A stretch of DNA of 33,649 bases. Origin: an uncultured Collinsella sp. (GTDB lineage: Bacteria > Actinomycetota > Coriobacteriia > Coriobacteriales > Coriobacteriaceae). Below, piece after piece: positions 1 to 9,127 of this stretch. A model generated the notes under the pieces. That model was not told the DNA's origin and searched no databases. It saw only the letters and a program-made list of their open reading frames with translations. Made by a program: the position numbers and the translations under genes. The stretch spans positions 1 through 33,649 of the forward strand of contig CAUGTZ010000025.1 in NCBI GenBank assembly GCA_959602645.1. Reading direction: 5' to 3'. The first letter of the stretch is position 1, and each line of letters opens with the position of its first letter.

Positions 1-820
1 CTATGAGTACTGGAGGCCCCGCGTCGCCGCGCCGCGCGACCGCGACGCCGACATACGCGGCCGCGTGGTGCGCATCTTCCGCGAGGGCTCGGGGTGCTGG
101 GGGTACCGCACCGTCTGGGCGCGCCTGCGCCGCGAGGGCGTCCGCGCCAGCGAGAAGCGCGTGGCCCGCGTGATGCGCGAGGAGGGCCTCGAGGTCGTCT
201 ACAACAAGAGGCGCGCCCGGGGCTACAGCTCCTACGCCGGCGAGGTCTCCAAGGCGCCGGAGAACCTCGTGAACAGGAAGTTCCGCGCCGACGAGCCCAA
301 CCGGCTGTGGCTCACCGACATCACCGAGTTCAGGCTCCCGGGCGGCGAGAAGGTCTACCTGAGCCCGGTCATCGACTGCTTCGACGGGATGCCCGTCGCC
401 TGGTCGATCGGGCTGCACCCCGACAAGCGCCTCGCGAACTCGAGCCTGCTCAAGGCCTGCGCGGCGAGGCCGGCGGGCGCGCGCACGACGATCCACTCGG
501 ACCGGGGCGGCCACTACCGCTGGCCGGAGTGGATCGGGATCTGCGAGGAGAACGGCCTGGTCAGGAGCATGTCCGCGAAGGGCTGCAGCCCGGACAACTC
601 GGCCTGCGAGGGCTTCTTCGGGCGCCTCAAGAACGAGTTCTTCCGCTACAGGGACTGGGAGGGCGTGACGGCCGAGGAGTTCATGGGGAGACTCGAGGCC
701 TACCTCGTGTACTATCGGGACGGGCGCATCAAGAAGTCCCTCGGGTGGCTGAGCCCGATGGAGTACCGCAGGAAGCTTGGATACGCCTAGGCGCGGTCCA
801 AGAAATCGTCCGCACCCCCA
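1..820 (+). mobile_element. IS3-family insertion sequence, right part only
   Basis: The window begins inside the element, so the left end, the OrfA gene and the left inverted repeat are not visible. The right end is placed at about 820: the transposase stop at 790 is followed by about 30 bases ending in CGTCCGCACCCCCA, which fits an IS3 tip (TG...CA ends, TGGGGGTGCGGACG when read inward). The boundary is inferred, because the matching left repeat and target duplication lie outside the window. Base composition drops sharply right after this point, supporting a junction. Confidence 0.75.
2..790 (+). CDS. IS3-family transposase OrfB, 5' truncated by window edge
   Basis: This is the catalytic DDE (rve-type) integrase of an IS3 element, which cuts and joins the element's ends. 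The frame is open from base 2, so the true start lies upstream; the internal GTG at 65 is not the start. An HTH_21-like segment (CWGYRTVWARLRREGV) precedes the catalytic core. The triad is visible as D in LTDITEF, D in HSDRGGH and E in ACEGFFGRLKNE, with 35 residues between the second and third, the D,D(35)E spacing typical of IS3. The C-terminal YYRDGRIKKSLGWLSPMEYR block is also characteristic. It is probably made by frameshifting from an OrfA outside the window. The catalytic part looks intact. Confidence 0.93.
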   Translation, partial: YEYWRPRVAAPRDRDADIRGRVVRIFREGSGCWGYRTVWARLRREGVRASEKRVARVMREEGLEVVYNKRRARGYSSYAGEVSKAPENLVNRKFRADEPNRLWLTDITEFRLPGGEKVYLSPVIDCFDGMPVAWSIGLHPDKRLANSSLLKACAARPAGARTTIHSDRGGHYRWPEWIGICEENGLVRSMSAKGCSPDNSACEGFFGRLKNEFFRYRDWEGVTAEEFMGRLEAYLVYYRDGRIKKSLGWLSPMEYRRKLGYA

Positions 821-844
821 ACCAAATAACTAGGGTGGATAAAA

Positions 845-3235
845 TTACCCAATAAGAAATTGGCTTATTTCAAACCCAATATAGTCATCAACTTCATTCG
901 AATAAGCGCTTAGCCTATCTCCAATTTTGATATTCCCATAATCGTCAAGTCCTATGTCGTCAAGCAGATTGTTTTCGCTGAGATTCTTAATTAAAGACAG
1001 TGGAACGCCAGATCGAATCAAATTGACACTTTTGTCGTCGGAAGCACCATATATGAACATATAGTACTGGCTTTTATCAATTTTGTCGGTCTTATATAGA
1101 ACCCGAACAAACCTAGACAGAATAAAGCCGATATAATCGTCCTCAGTCTTGTACTTCGCGAGAAATAGGGCTGGGAGCTCGGCATCCGCTTTCTGTCTCA
1201 AATCTACGTAGCTCCTAATCCCGTCAGCTAGCCCAGAGTAGTTTAGTTCTCCAAAACTTGAACCAACATAGAGAAGGCTCCCTGTTATTTCACTCTTTCT
1301 TTTCCAAAATGAAATGTCAGAAGCGAGTCGCTGACGCAATGATTGAGAAGCCTTTCTTTCTAAATAATTTCGATAAAAATCAATCTGTTGCCGCAAATAT
1401 GCAACACGACGATTTGCCCTAGAAAAACTAAAAGGGCCATCATCAATGAAGTACTTACATATGAGCTCAAATACATCGTCATCGATGTTCGGCTCAAGCG
1501 TCTCGAGCCTATGAATGATTTCCCCGCTCGACTCAACCCAATTATCGTAAAGTGAGCAAAGGCCCGAGCGATTCAGCAGAATACCCAAATCGTCCTCCGG
1601 CTGTCTGCTCGTCTTAATTAAATTATCCTCAAATGCAAGACGGCGGTTTTCTTCCGGAGTTAGCGAATAGCCTTTAGATTTCTTAATCCGGAGATTATCT
1701 TCGCGATCTTTAAAAGATACTTTATGGAGATTCTTAATAGCGTTTTCCATCTTGATGCTAGATCCAGTCCATTTCGAATCTGCAAAAATAACTTGAGGAC
1801 AGAGTTTTTCAAGATGAGGGATATCCCCAAATACGTAATTAAGACGAGATGCACGTCCGATCAGGTTAACTAAATCTGCAAGTCTGCATGTTCGTAAGTT
1901 GACAATAAATACCGAATCGAATGGTAAATTAATGCCTTCCATAATGACTGAATTAGCAAAAATGAATCGAATAGAGCTCAGTTTTGCCGCGCGATCGAGC
2001 AAATAATTTTTAATCCCATCAGGCATCTGGCCATGTAGGTAAATTACGCCATGACGAAGACACGCCACCTCGTCGTACATGGCGCTCACATGCTCAGACA
2101 GAGCCGAAATTACCCCTTCAAGATCAGGTTCGATCGAGATAGCCGGAAGGTTGTTCGCAAAATCCATCGCCGCCTCACGTATTTTTTTGGGGCTCGATAA
2201 GAAGACGAGGTTTTTTGAAGTAGCTCGTTTATACAAGCAATCCCACAGATTTTGATAGCGAGAGTCAGTGCAAAAGGAATTAAAGAACCTGTTATAAGCA
2301 CGCAAGGTTCCACCACAATCAAGGTGGTAATAACGCGGCTCTTTCATACTTCTGCTTACCTTGAACCCCGAAACATCAAAACCTGAAATTAGAGTTAAAT
2401 TATCGATATCTTCAATAACTGGGCTAAAGAAATAAAACTTGGCATTTGGATTTCGTAGTCGAGATTCTCTTATCAGGCGCGATAAGAGTAACGACCGATC
2501 GCCCTTGTTAAAGGCATTGTGCGCCTCATCAACAAATAGACTAGTAAATGAAAGAGAAGGATGAGATTCTAATAGGCGAATTGCTCTTTCCTGAGTAAGA
2601 ACTGCAATGAATTCAGATTCGCCACGATACATTTCGTCATGAGTTATTACTTTTGTGCAAGGGTGACCTCTAAATACATCATCGCGAGTTTGAGCTAGTA
2701 ATGATTTAGTTGGTACCACTATGCAGGGACGATTACCGCTTCTTTCATCTAGAACGCAATTAACCAGACGCTCGGTTTTACCAAACGAAGTGGGTGCGAT
2801 GTAGGCAAATCCTTCACCTGAGTGTGAAGAAAACGAATTATCGGCTTGTTTTTGCTCGAATGTAACAGTCACTTTATCAGTAAATCGATCTTCGACTTCC
2901 GTAAGAGCAATGTAATTATTAAAAGTGTTCAAAGAATTCTTATCAATAACTGCTATTGCTTTAGATAACGGATATAAGCCGAGTTCAAATGATAGATCGT
3001 ATAAAGGTCTATAATCTCCCGAGCTTAAGGAGTAATTTAAAACTATCCAGTATGCAAACTCACGACTTCGCTGCCTATCAGCATCAGCGAGGCCATACCT
3101 CAGCAAAAGAACGGCAGCAGATAGAAGAAGGCTTGATTCTTCATTTGTAAGGCCTTTGCCTAAAAGCAACTTATCGGCAGCGGCATTAAATGCATCAATA
3201 CTACTGAGTTTTGTAATGGAGCCAATGTCACTCAT
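845..3235 (-). CDS. hamB: DEAH-box helicase of a Hachiman-type defence pair (HamB-like)
   Basis: This is a 796-residue superfamily 2 helicase. Walker A is APTSFGKT at residues 147-154, motif Ia is VVPTKSLLAQ at about 173-182, and the DEAH box is VDEAHN at 235-240. A SPVIED stretch sits where motif III is expected, and a motif VI-like GRASR lies in the second RecA domain. The start ATG overlaps the end of the upstream nuclease gene by 8 bases, so the two are almost surely cotranslated. In Hachiman, known from other bacteria, HamB is a DNA-sensing helicase that restrains and then releases the HamA nuclease. The assignment rests on domain pairing and size. The related AbpAB-type pairing, or another helicase-nuclease defence pair, is possible. 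The gene is clearly more AT-rich than its surroundings, suggesting acquisition. It ends 24 bases from the IS3 boundary. Confidence 0.72.
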   Translation of the reverse strand: MSDIGSITKLSSIDAFNAAADKLLLGKGLTNEESSLLLSAAVLLLRYGLADADRQRSREFAYWIVLNYSLSSGDYRPLYDLSFELGLYPLSKAIAVIDKNSLNTFNNYIALTEVEDRFTDKVTVTFEQKQADNSFSSHSGEGFAYIAPTSFGKTERLVNCVLDERSGNRPCIVVPTKSLLAQTRDDVFRGHPCTKVITHDEMYRGESEFIAVLTQERAIRLLESHPSLSFTSLFVDEAHNAFNKGDRSLLLSRLIRESRLRNPNAKFYFFSPVIEDIDNLTLISGFDVSGFKVSRSMKEPRYYHLDCGGTLRAYNRFFNSFCTDSRYQNLWDCLYKRATSKNLVFLSSPKKIREAAMDFANNLPAISIEPDLEGVISALSEHVSAMYDEVACLRHGVIYLHGQMPDGIKNYLLDRAAKLSSIRFIFANSVIMEGINLPFDSVFIVNLRTCRLADLVNLIGRASRLNYVFGDIPHLEKLCPQVIFADSKWTGSSIKMENAIKNLHKVSFKDREDNLRIKKSKGYSLTPEENRRLAFEDNLIKTSRQPEDDLGILLNRSGLCSLYDNWVESSGEIIHRLETLEPNIDDDVFELICKYFIDDGPFSFSRANRRVAYLRQQIDFYRNYLERKASQSLRQRLASDISFWKRKSEITGSLLYVGSSFGELNYSGLADGIRSYVDLRQKADAELPALFLAKYKTEDDYIGFILSRFVRVLYKTDKIDKSQYYMFIYGASDDKSVNLIRSGVPLSLIKNLSENNLLDDIGLDDYGNIKIGDRLSAYSNEVDDYIGFEISQFLIG

Positions 3236-3995
3236 CTTTATACTCTAACCCCAAATATCGTAGGAATCCGATAAGTGCCGAATGCGAAACGCAAATAATA
3301 TGCAGCGCAGAGTAATCTCGGTCTTTAAAATATCGACATACGCCATGCGACAATTTACCAACCTGCTCATTGGTTAAAGGCTTGTCAATAAATACTGTAC
3401 CGCACGGAATCATATTGAACTCGCTGACCTCATGCTTGCAAGCAAGCGTAAAATCATCTGAAAGCGATCTAATCTGTTTTAGAATAGACTCCTCGATTCC
3501 AGCAGCAAAAGCATGATTTAAAGCATTTTCCCAAGGGTCATTATTACTAAAATCATTTAATTTATTGCAAAGATCGCGGTAAGCCTCCTCAACTTTGGAA
3601 AGATGCGAGGCGCTACCGTTAATTGCAGATTTACTCTCCATTAGCCAGCATTGGTCCCCCTTTAAATAAAAGCCATCAAATCCCTTTTTTATCGATCCCT
3701 CTTCGAGGTTTGACGCAAGACAAGCCTGCCGATATCCAGCTTGCCCCAAGTAGATATGAAGGAAGACCTCTGCGCAGGAGCCACAAAGCAAAGAACGATC
3801 CCCTAGCTTAGATTCATAATAATTTCGAACTTTTCTTTTTGTCACCTCCAAAGACCTCTGCTCTTTTGGGCCAAACCAAATTGACACCAAGCATTCGTCC
3901 AAACGTTTGGCAAAATCCTCGTATTCAATGACATTAAAAAACGTAAGGCGAATGTGTTCGGATAATTTCTTTTCTAAAACCCCTGATAGAAGCAT
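3228..3995 (-). CDS. hamA: DUF1837-like nuclease of a Hachiman-type pair (HamA-like)
   Basis: This 255-residue protein is the first gene of a two-gene operon with the helicase. A PD-(D/E)xK-type signature is visible: D107 in KKGFDGFY and E120-S-K122 in WLMESKS, preceded by an alpha-helical segment with E76 (SCAEVFLH). DUF1837/HamA proteins carry a similar GxDG...ExK core, and HamA is the effector nuclease of Hachiman. No signal peptide or membrane segment is seen. The start is supported by AAGGTGG about 7 bases upstream. The sequence is AT-rich like hamB. Family membership is judged from the motif, length and partner; an HMM match was not available, so another PD-(D/E)xK defence nuclease remains possible. 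Confidence 0.66.
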   Translation of the reverse strand: MLLSGVLEKKLSEHIRLTFFNVIEYEDFAKRLDECLVSIWFGPKEQRSLEVTKRKVRNYYESKLGDRSLLCGSCAEVFLHIYLGQAGYRQACLASNLEEGSIKKGFDGFYLKGDQCWLMESKSAINGSASHLSKVEEAYRDLCNKLNDFSNNDPWENALNHAFAAGIEESILKQIRSLSDDFTLACKHEVSEFNMIPCGTVFIDKPLTNEQVGKLSHGVCRYFKDRDYSALHIICVSHSALIGFLRYLGLEYKDE

Positions 3996-4507
3996 CCAAA
4001 CACCACCTTCTCGTACTAAATTTTAATCAAACAAAACTACCGGGCATTTAGGGTAATTCCATATTTCTGCATGATAGATCAACGGGCATCTCAAGACCAT
4101 GAAACAGCATGCCAGGTTTACTAGATAAACGGCCGAGCATTAACCGTTATTGAATGCGCCTCGGGCAAATCCACCTCTATAAAGCCCATACATGTATGCC
4201 GTGTCTTGAGAAATTGGAATTTCAAATGAAGCATTTGGAACCGACAATGCGCGACCACTCCAGTAACCTAAATTGCTTAAACACGGAAGCCTAGACGGCA
4301 CTCCCCGCCGCTGCGTACGAACGGCAACATGACAGATACAACAGCTCACGCAACGGCATCACCATTCCGTACGAAGGCTTGCACAAGCCTTGCAACCAAA
4401 GCCACGCTCATGAAAGTGAACTTCTCACCAAGCGAATCGAACGAAGGAATAAGCGTCCAGCTGTCCAAGACACCATCATCTACCTACTAAAATGAACACC
4501 TAAGGAG
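3996..4507. other. Gene-free stretch upstream of the defence operon
   Basis: About 510 bases with no convincing gene. It should hold the promoter of the minus-strand hamA-hamB pair, but I could not find a clear -35/-10 pair. A 69-codon minus-strand open frame at 4140-4349 has no recognisable domain and no good ribosome site, and I do not call it. AT content falls gradually towards the right, as if this is the edge of the acquired segment. Confidence 0.5.
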
Positions 4508-5131
4508 GTGTACATCGACGACCTGCTGAACGGACATCTCTATATGAATGCAGCCGGCTACTATCATGGCCTGCCTGGCGAACAGGGCGATCCGCTCGAG
4601 GCGTCCATGGTCCTCCCGGCATGCATCTACGGCAATTACCGCCTGCCCATCTACTGCATGTACACGGTCCGCGAGAACGACATCGTCGACGGTTCTGTCC
4701 AAATCCCGAAGCGCATGATCCGGGAGTTCGGGTGCGCGGACGGGCGGATCGGTATTGTGCAGTACGACAGCTTCGCGCGCCTCGCCGACAGACACATAGC
4801 CGACGACGGAAGCATCTACGCTCACGGCCCCATCTCCTACGGCGTCCCAGGGCCAAAACTGATCCGCGAGATCTTTGAGGGCATCCCGCACAATCTCGTT
4901 ATCAAAACGCCCAAGTACGCATATCAGAAGGAGTATCGAATCATCGGGTCGCGACCGGTCGAATGTCCCCTTTTACCAGACGAGGATCACACCGACCGCA
5001 GAATTGAAAACTACGCCCATGCAGAGCTTGACCTAAGCAGCAGCCTCGCGGACTTTTCCTGGAAGGCCTCGGTGCCGAGCCTCGAAGAGGCGCAAGACGG
5101 CCTCATGTTAGAGCTGCCGCGTCGCGTATAG
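4508..5131 (+). CDS. Unrecognised small protein, start uncertain
   Basis: A 207-codon frame with GC-rich, coding-like composition. No family is recognised with confidence. It is a soluble protein with no signal peptide or membrane helix, and an N-terminal block LLNGHLYMNAAGYYHGLPGEQGD. Such a NG-LYMN opening occurs in small uncharacterised bacterial proteins. The start is odd. A strong AAGGAGG lies at 4502-4508, overlapping the first possible start (GTG at 4508), while the codon at the ideal distance is ATC at 4514; the next ATG is at 4544. An in-frame TGA at 4493 blocks extension upstream. Either a non-standard or mutated start is used, or the gene is 5'-damaged. It stands alone between the defence pair and the broken secreted gene. 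Confidence 0.5.
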   Translation: MYIDDLLNGHLYMNAAGYYHGLPGEQGDPLEASMVLPACIYGNYRLPIYCMYTVRENDIVDGSVQIPKRMIREFGCADGRIGIVQYDSFARLADRHIADDGSIYAHGPISYGVPGPKLIREIFEGIPHNLVIKTPKYAYQKEYRIIGSRPVECPLLPDEDHTDRRIENYAHAELDLSSSLADFSWKASVPSLEEAQDGLMLELPRRV

Positions 5132-5321
5132 TCAACCCAGCTCGGGTCAGAGCGACGCCGGGGACTAAAGCGGGCCCGCTCCCTCCCCTCGCCAACATTC
5201 CCCAGAAAGTTCGCTGATGTTGACTGGTGTTCCCGTAAAATAAACCGCAACAAAATATGTGCGGAGTGCTGGCCTGGAGCTGCCTTCGGACCCTATTGGC
5301 TGCTCACCGAGAGGCTCCGCT

Positions 5322-6575
5322 ATGAAACGACCCCTTTACTACCTGCTCTGCGCGATCGCGTACTCGTCCATGGTCAGCGCGACGATGCCCACGGCGGCCA
5401 TCGCGGAAGCCATCCAGCCTCAGGCAACCGTAGAGCAGCAGGCGCAAGCCGCCGACACGAGCAGCGACACAGGCAAGGCCGAAGACGGCACCAACACAAA
5501 TGCGACAGCAGATACCGTAGAGGACAGCACCGCAACATCCACCGGCACCAGCTACGTCAACACGGATACCGCTGACGATACCACCGCCACACCCGGCACC
5601 CCCACCCCATCCCTCCGCGCCCAAGCCACCCCCACGCCCGCCGCAATCTCCACCACGTTACAAACCACCTACGCCCACTCCGCCACGGCAACCCAAAACG
5701 GCGTCACCTTCACCGTCTCGTGGAACGACGCCCCCGCGGGCACCGCGACGACCTTCCACGTAACCCAGACCAACGGCTCGTCCCAGGCCAAGGCGCGCAT
5801 GGACGTGCCCACCTATTGGGACGGCGGCAGCCAGGAAAGCGTCTGCGACCCGTCGCGCGCGGCATGGGGCAGCTACTACAGCCTGGGCACCGCGGGCCAC
5901 GACTTTACCTTCGACTTCACGGCACCGGACACGTACCGCATCTACTTCTACTTTATGGACAACGACAGATACGACCCCCAAAACGACAAGGGAATCTACT
6001 ACCTGCGCACCACGGCGGAGGTGACCGTAAACGACGCCGCCCGCCCAAGCGTCGCGCAGATCGTCAACAACGCCGTGGACCTGTGCAGGCAAGAGACAAA
6101 CGGCTCGGAATACGACATGGCGCTGTGGCTCCACGATTGGACGCTCGACCAGCTGGAGTACGACCACAACCTCAACTGGTGCTCGGCCGAAAGCGGCCTC
6201 ACGCGCCACCAGGGCACCTGCGAGAGCTACCAGCGCATCTACTCCAAGCTCCTTGACGCCGCGGGCATCGCCAACGGCCGCATCACCGGCAACGGCCACA
6301 CCTGGAACGCCGTAAATATTGACGGCTAATGGTGTCAGACGGATCTAACCTGGGACGACACCAGCGACAACTGGTACGGGGACCTGGGCCAGCGCCATCT
6401 GTACTTTGGCCTGACCGACGAACTCATGGCTATCGCCCACTCCGACCACACGGCCAACTATCAAAAGGACGACTACGCCTACCGTTCAACTGATCTGTCC
6501 AACAATTACTTTGTGCGAAACGGCAAAGCAGATGAATGGACAGAGAAGTGCGCCGCAGCCAATGCCAATATTTGA
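5322..6575 (+). pseudogene. Secreted transglutaminase-like protein interrupted by an in-frame TAA
   Basis: The ATG at 5322 begins a signal peptide (MKRPLYYLLCAIAYSSMV, then a small-residue region). After it come a Thr/Ala/Asp-rich low-complexity linker (about residues 40-110), a beta-rich domain, and a transglutaminase-like domain with the Cys in GTCESYQR and the His in GHTWNAV. TAA at 6327-6329 stops the frame just after the His. The same frame then continues without a stop to 6573-6575, reading WCQTDLTWDDTSDNWYGD and onward, which supplies the third catalytic residue (Asp of TWDD) and the YFVRNG block typical of these proteins. One nonsense change therefore removes the end of the catalytic domain. 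The start at 5259 is less likely because it would precede the signal peptide. A second lesion near 6570 is possible: one frame shift there adds about 18 more plausible codons. Confidence 0.8.
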
Positions 6576-6810
6576 CTGCGACGCGAAGCAGGCGGTTGCC
6601 ATAAATGGGCACCGAAACCCAAGCTAATCCCGTTGCCCAAGTGCTAAATTGCCGTTATTGTACTTAGATATAGCAGAGATGATATGAACCCCGGTGCTTT
6701 ATTGTTTATCGTAAAACGGATACTGGGCGCCACCCTAACAATATGGCATTCAATGCAATCTGCCATCCATCTATTGGAACATATAAAACGAACGAAGGTC
6801 ATAACATATT

Positions 6811-6846
6811 AATAAGGGGTGTCAACTTAAGCTGACACCCCTTATT
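6811..6846 (-). terminator. Bidirectional hairpin terminator after the polysaccharide operon
   Basis: A perfect 14-bp stem (AATAAGGGGTGTCA at 6811-6824 with its complement at 6833-6846) closes an 8-base loop. It lies 28 bases past the last stop (6874) of the minus-strand locus and carries A/T-rich flanks on both sides, so it could also stop plus-strand transcripts from the broken transglutaminase gene. The rest of 6576-6873 shows no gene. Confidence 0.85.
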
Positions 6847-6873
6847 TCAATATTGGTAAGTTAGATCAATACA

Positions 6874-7956
6874 TCACTTTTGAACCAAAGACCTAACATC
6901 ATGGATAACCATAAATGCCATGAGAGCAAAGCCAAGGTACCCATTAAGACCGTAAAGAACATTCAGAAGCGGAGCGTAAGGAACCAGACAAGCGATAATG
7001 CATCCAATAACTCCTCCGAGAATGACGACACACTTATAACGTGAAGCCCCCTCAACGGCCATACGCTTAACTCCGGTCCATAGCAACGGCACAGCACTCG
7101 TATAGATACCGACAAATATGACAACAGCAAATATAAGTCCAAGAAAAGGGCTCATTCTGTTAGCGAGCACAAGTGTTGGGATTGGCGCATCCCACACTAA
7201 ATCGATATTTGAAATCAAAGCAACGCAGCACAGTGCCGCCGTGCCAAATATAAACAAACTCGAAAGCAACATTCCGCGCTTGACATCTTTTAATTGTTCC
7301 CTTGCGCCAAGCTCGCCAAGAAAAGCAGCAAACCACAGAATTACAAAGCCAGCATATGATGCGCCTGACGCCAGAGGATTACCGCCGCCAATCTGAACGA
7401 CATCAAATACATTAGAGTCGATGGCAGATGAGCCGTCGACGAATCCCATTGAGCCAAAGATCGACGAGTACCCAACTATGGCAAGTAAAAAAACAATAAT
7501 TAGCGGACCGAGAAAGCTTAAAACTTTAACGATATTCTCTAGTCCGTAAACCACCGTTACAACGGCCGCAAAAGCAAGAATCACAGCACCGACCCCATTG
7601 GGCAAACCCCACTGTTGCATAGCGGTCGAATTCGCACCGCCGAGCATTACTACAAAGCTCATGTAGCAAAACAGCGCCGCAAACCAGTCATAGAAACCAC
7701 CGATGATTTTGCCGCAATATACACCATAAATATCGCCGCCGCGCTTAATCTCATTCTTTGCACCATTAATAGAAAAGGACAAATTGGTATAAAGATAAAC
7801 AATAGCAGTAACAGCAATAACAACCCAAAACATACTGCCGTAGGAGGCCTCGTATTGCAAGACTTCCTGCATGCTAGCGAAACCCGAACCGATGTACAAC
7901 CCTATACAAGCGCCACAAACTGCAAGTACTTTTTTGAAATTACTCAAATCGCACAC
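6874..7956 (-). CDS. YkvI-like integral membrane protein (putative transporter)
   Basis: About 360 residues with some ten hydrophobic segments, starting MCDLSNFKKVLAVCGACIGLY. The glycine-rich first helix (GLYIGSGFASMQEVLQY) is typical of YkvI-type proteins, distant relatives of LeuT-fold amino-acid transporters; the substrate is unknown. I chose the GTG at 7956, 4 bases after the ATP-grasp stop, because the longer frame from 8031 would overlap that gene by 71 bases and add a second N-terminal hydrophobic stretch. It is the last gene of the locus. A transporter next to an ATP-grasp ligase could supply or export the ligase's amino-acid-like substrate, which is inference only. The gene is more AT-rich than the glycosyltransferase part of the locus. 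Confidence 0.75.
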   Translation of the reverse strand: MCDLSNFKKVLAVCGACIGLYIGSGFASMQEVLQYEASYGSMFWVVIAVTAIVYLYTNLSFSINGAKNEIKRGGDIYGVYCGKIIGGFYDWFAALFCYMSFVVMLGGANSTAMQQWGLPNGVGAVILAFAAVVTVVYGLENIVKVLSFLGPLIIVFLLAIVGYSSIFGSMGFVDGSSAIDSNVFDVVQIGGGNPLASGASYAGFVILWFAAFLGELGAREQLKDVKRGMLLSSLFIFGTAALCCVALISNIDLVWDAPIPTLVLANRMSPFLGLIFAVVIFVGIYTSAVPLLWTGVKRMAVEGASRYKCVVILGGVIGCIIACLVPYAPLLNVLYGLNGYLGFALMAFMVIHDVRSLVQK

Positions 7957-7960
7957 CAGC

Positions 7961-9118
7961 TTAGCGATCCAAATGCAGCTTGCGACGAACACTCGTCCCG
8001 AGCAAAGAAACCACAGGTGCAATATCGCCATGACAGCCTAGATAATACCTGCAATCTGCATTCTTAAAATCAGAAAGCCATGCCCCCAAGGAAACTTTGC
8101 CTTTCTTTACGCGCTCGCGGTAGTCAGTAATCTCCACCATTGCAGTAAAACCATCAGGCACTTTACGCAGAAGTGACCGATCAACTATGCCCGTGAGTTG
8201 AGAATCAGCCCATATCAGTGCAAGCGGCATGCCAGCACATGTGGAAGCATAACTCCAGGTGGAGTTCCTAAAGTTGATCTCGCCAAACCAAAGGTTGCCC
8301 TCTTGGTCCTCCAAAAACTCTATTTCAAAAACTCCAGTGAAACCAATGTCGGCCATGAGCTCGCTCAGCTTCGCCTCAAGCTCAGGATTTTTGAGATTGC
8401 CCACCGTCATATAAGGGCTATAGCTCATCGGAAGATAATAATTGTATGTAGACGCAATGGTAATCAACATGTCGCACCCCTCGGGAGAGGAAATGCCTTC
8501 CATGCATAGCTCATTCTTTTTAACGATATATTTCTGAACAAGCACTTCATCGCTTCGAATGGAATCGAAAGCCGCGCGAAGCTCATCATCGTTATTACAA
8601 ATGTGCATATCGTTTTTCCAAGCGCCCATAGTCGGAGTTATCGCTTTGGTAATCACAGGGTAATCTAGACCCTCTGGCACAACGCCGCGTTCGGTAACAA
8701 CCGCATCCAAAACATTAAGACCGTGCTTCTGAGCTGCAGCGAGAATCGCTTTCTTATCCATAAATGCTGTTACACGGCCCGCTTTTCCAGCGTTAAAAAA
8801 ATAAGCCTTATCAACAAGCTCGTCATAGCGCTGATCAAGGTAGCTCTCAGTCGTATCGTCAGAAGTCAAGATAAACGGCCTGGGACCCTCATAACTTTCT
8901 ATAAACTTAAGTAGCTTATAGTAGGCTTCATCGAGCGACTCGAACTCATAGACCTTCTTCAAATACTTACTTTTTGAAGTCAGCCTCAACCCGCCTCCAT
9001 ATACAAAGGCAGTCGGATGGATGCCATTTTCACCGAGCGTTCTCACAATCCCCAAAGGGTTATAGTGTTCTTGGCCGAACACAACAAAGGGATGCTGGCG
9101 TAGCTTTTCAATATTCAT
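7961..9118 (-). CDS. ATP-grasp ligase
   Basis: A 385-residue ATP-grasp enzyme of the carboxylate-amine ligase type. Such enzymes form an acyl-phosphate and couple it to an amine or amino acid. Visible parts are the N-terminal Rossmann-like pre-ATP-grasp domain (PFVVFGQEHYNPLGIVRTLG), a K-containing ATP-binding strand (YPVITKAI, 153-160), VLVQKYI (192-198), and the metal-binding end FEIEFL (264-269) and EINFRNS (280-286). Upstream AGGA supports the ATG at 9118. Within a uronic-acid polysaccharide locus, an attractive role is amidation of uronate carboxyls or addition of an amino acid to the repeat unit. The substrate cannot be read from the sequence. Confidence 0.82.
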   Translation of the reverse strand: MNIEKLRQHPFVVFGQEHYNPLGIVRTLGENGIHPTAFVYGGGLRLTSKSKYLKKVYEFESLDEAYYKLLKFIESYEGPRPFILTSDDTTESYLDQRYDELVDKAYFFNAGKAGRVTAFMDKKAILAAAQKHGLNVLDAVVTERGVVPEGLDYPVITKAITPTMGAWKNDMHICNNDDELRAAFDSIRSDEVLVQKYIVKKNELCMEGISSPEGCDMLITIASTYNYYLPMSYSPYMTVGNLKNPELEAKLSELMADIGFTGVFEIEFLEDQEGNLWFGEINFRNSTWSYASTCAGMPLALIWADSQLTGIVDRSLLRKVPDGFTAMVEITDYRERVKKGKVSLGAWLSDFKNADCRYYLGCHGDIAPVVSLLGTSVRRKLHLDR

Positions 9119-9127
9119 ATAGAAGTC

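Noticed and set aside
4140..4349. 69-codon minus-strand frame upstream of the defence pair
   Set aside because: No ribosome site, no recognisable motif, and it lies in what should be the promoter region.
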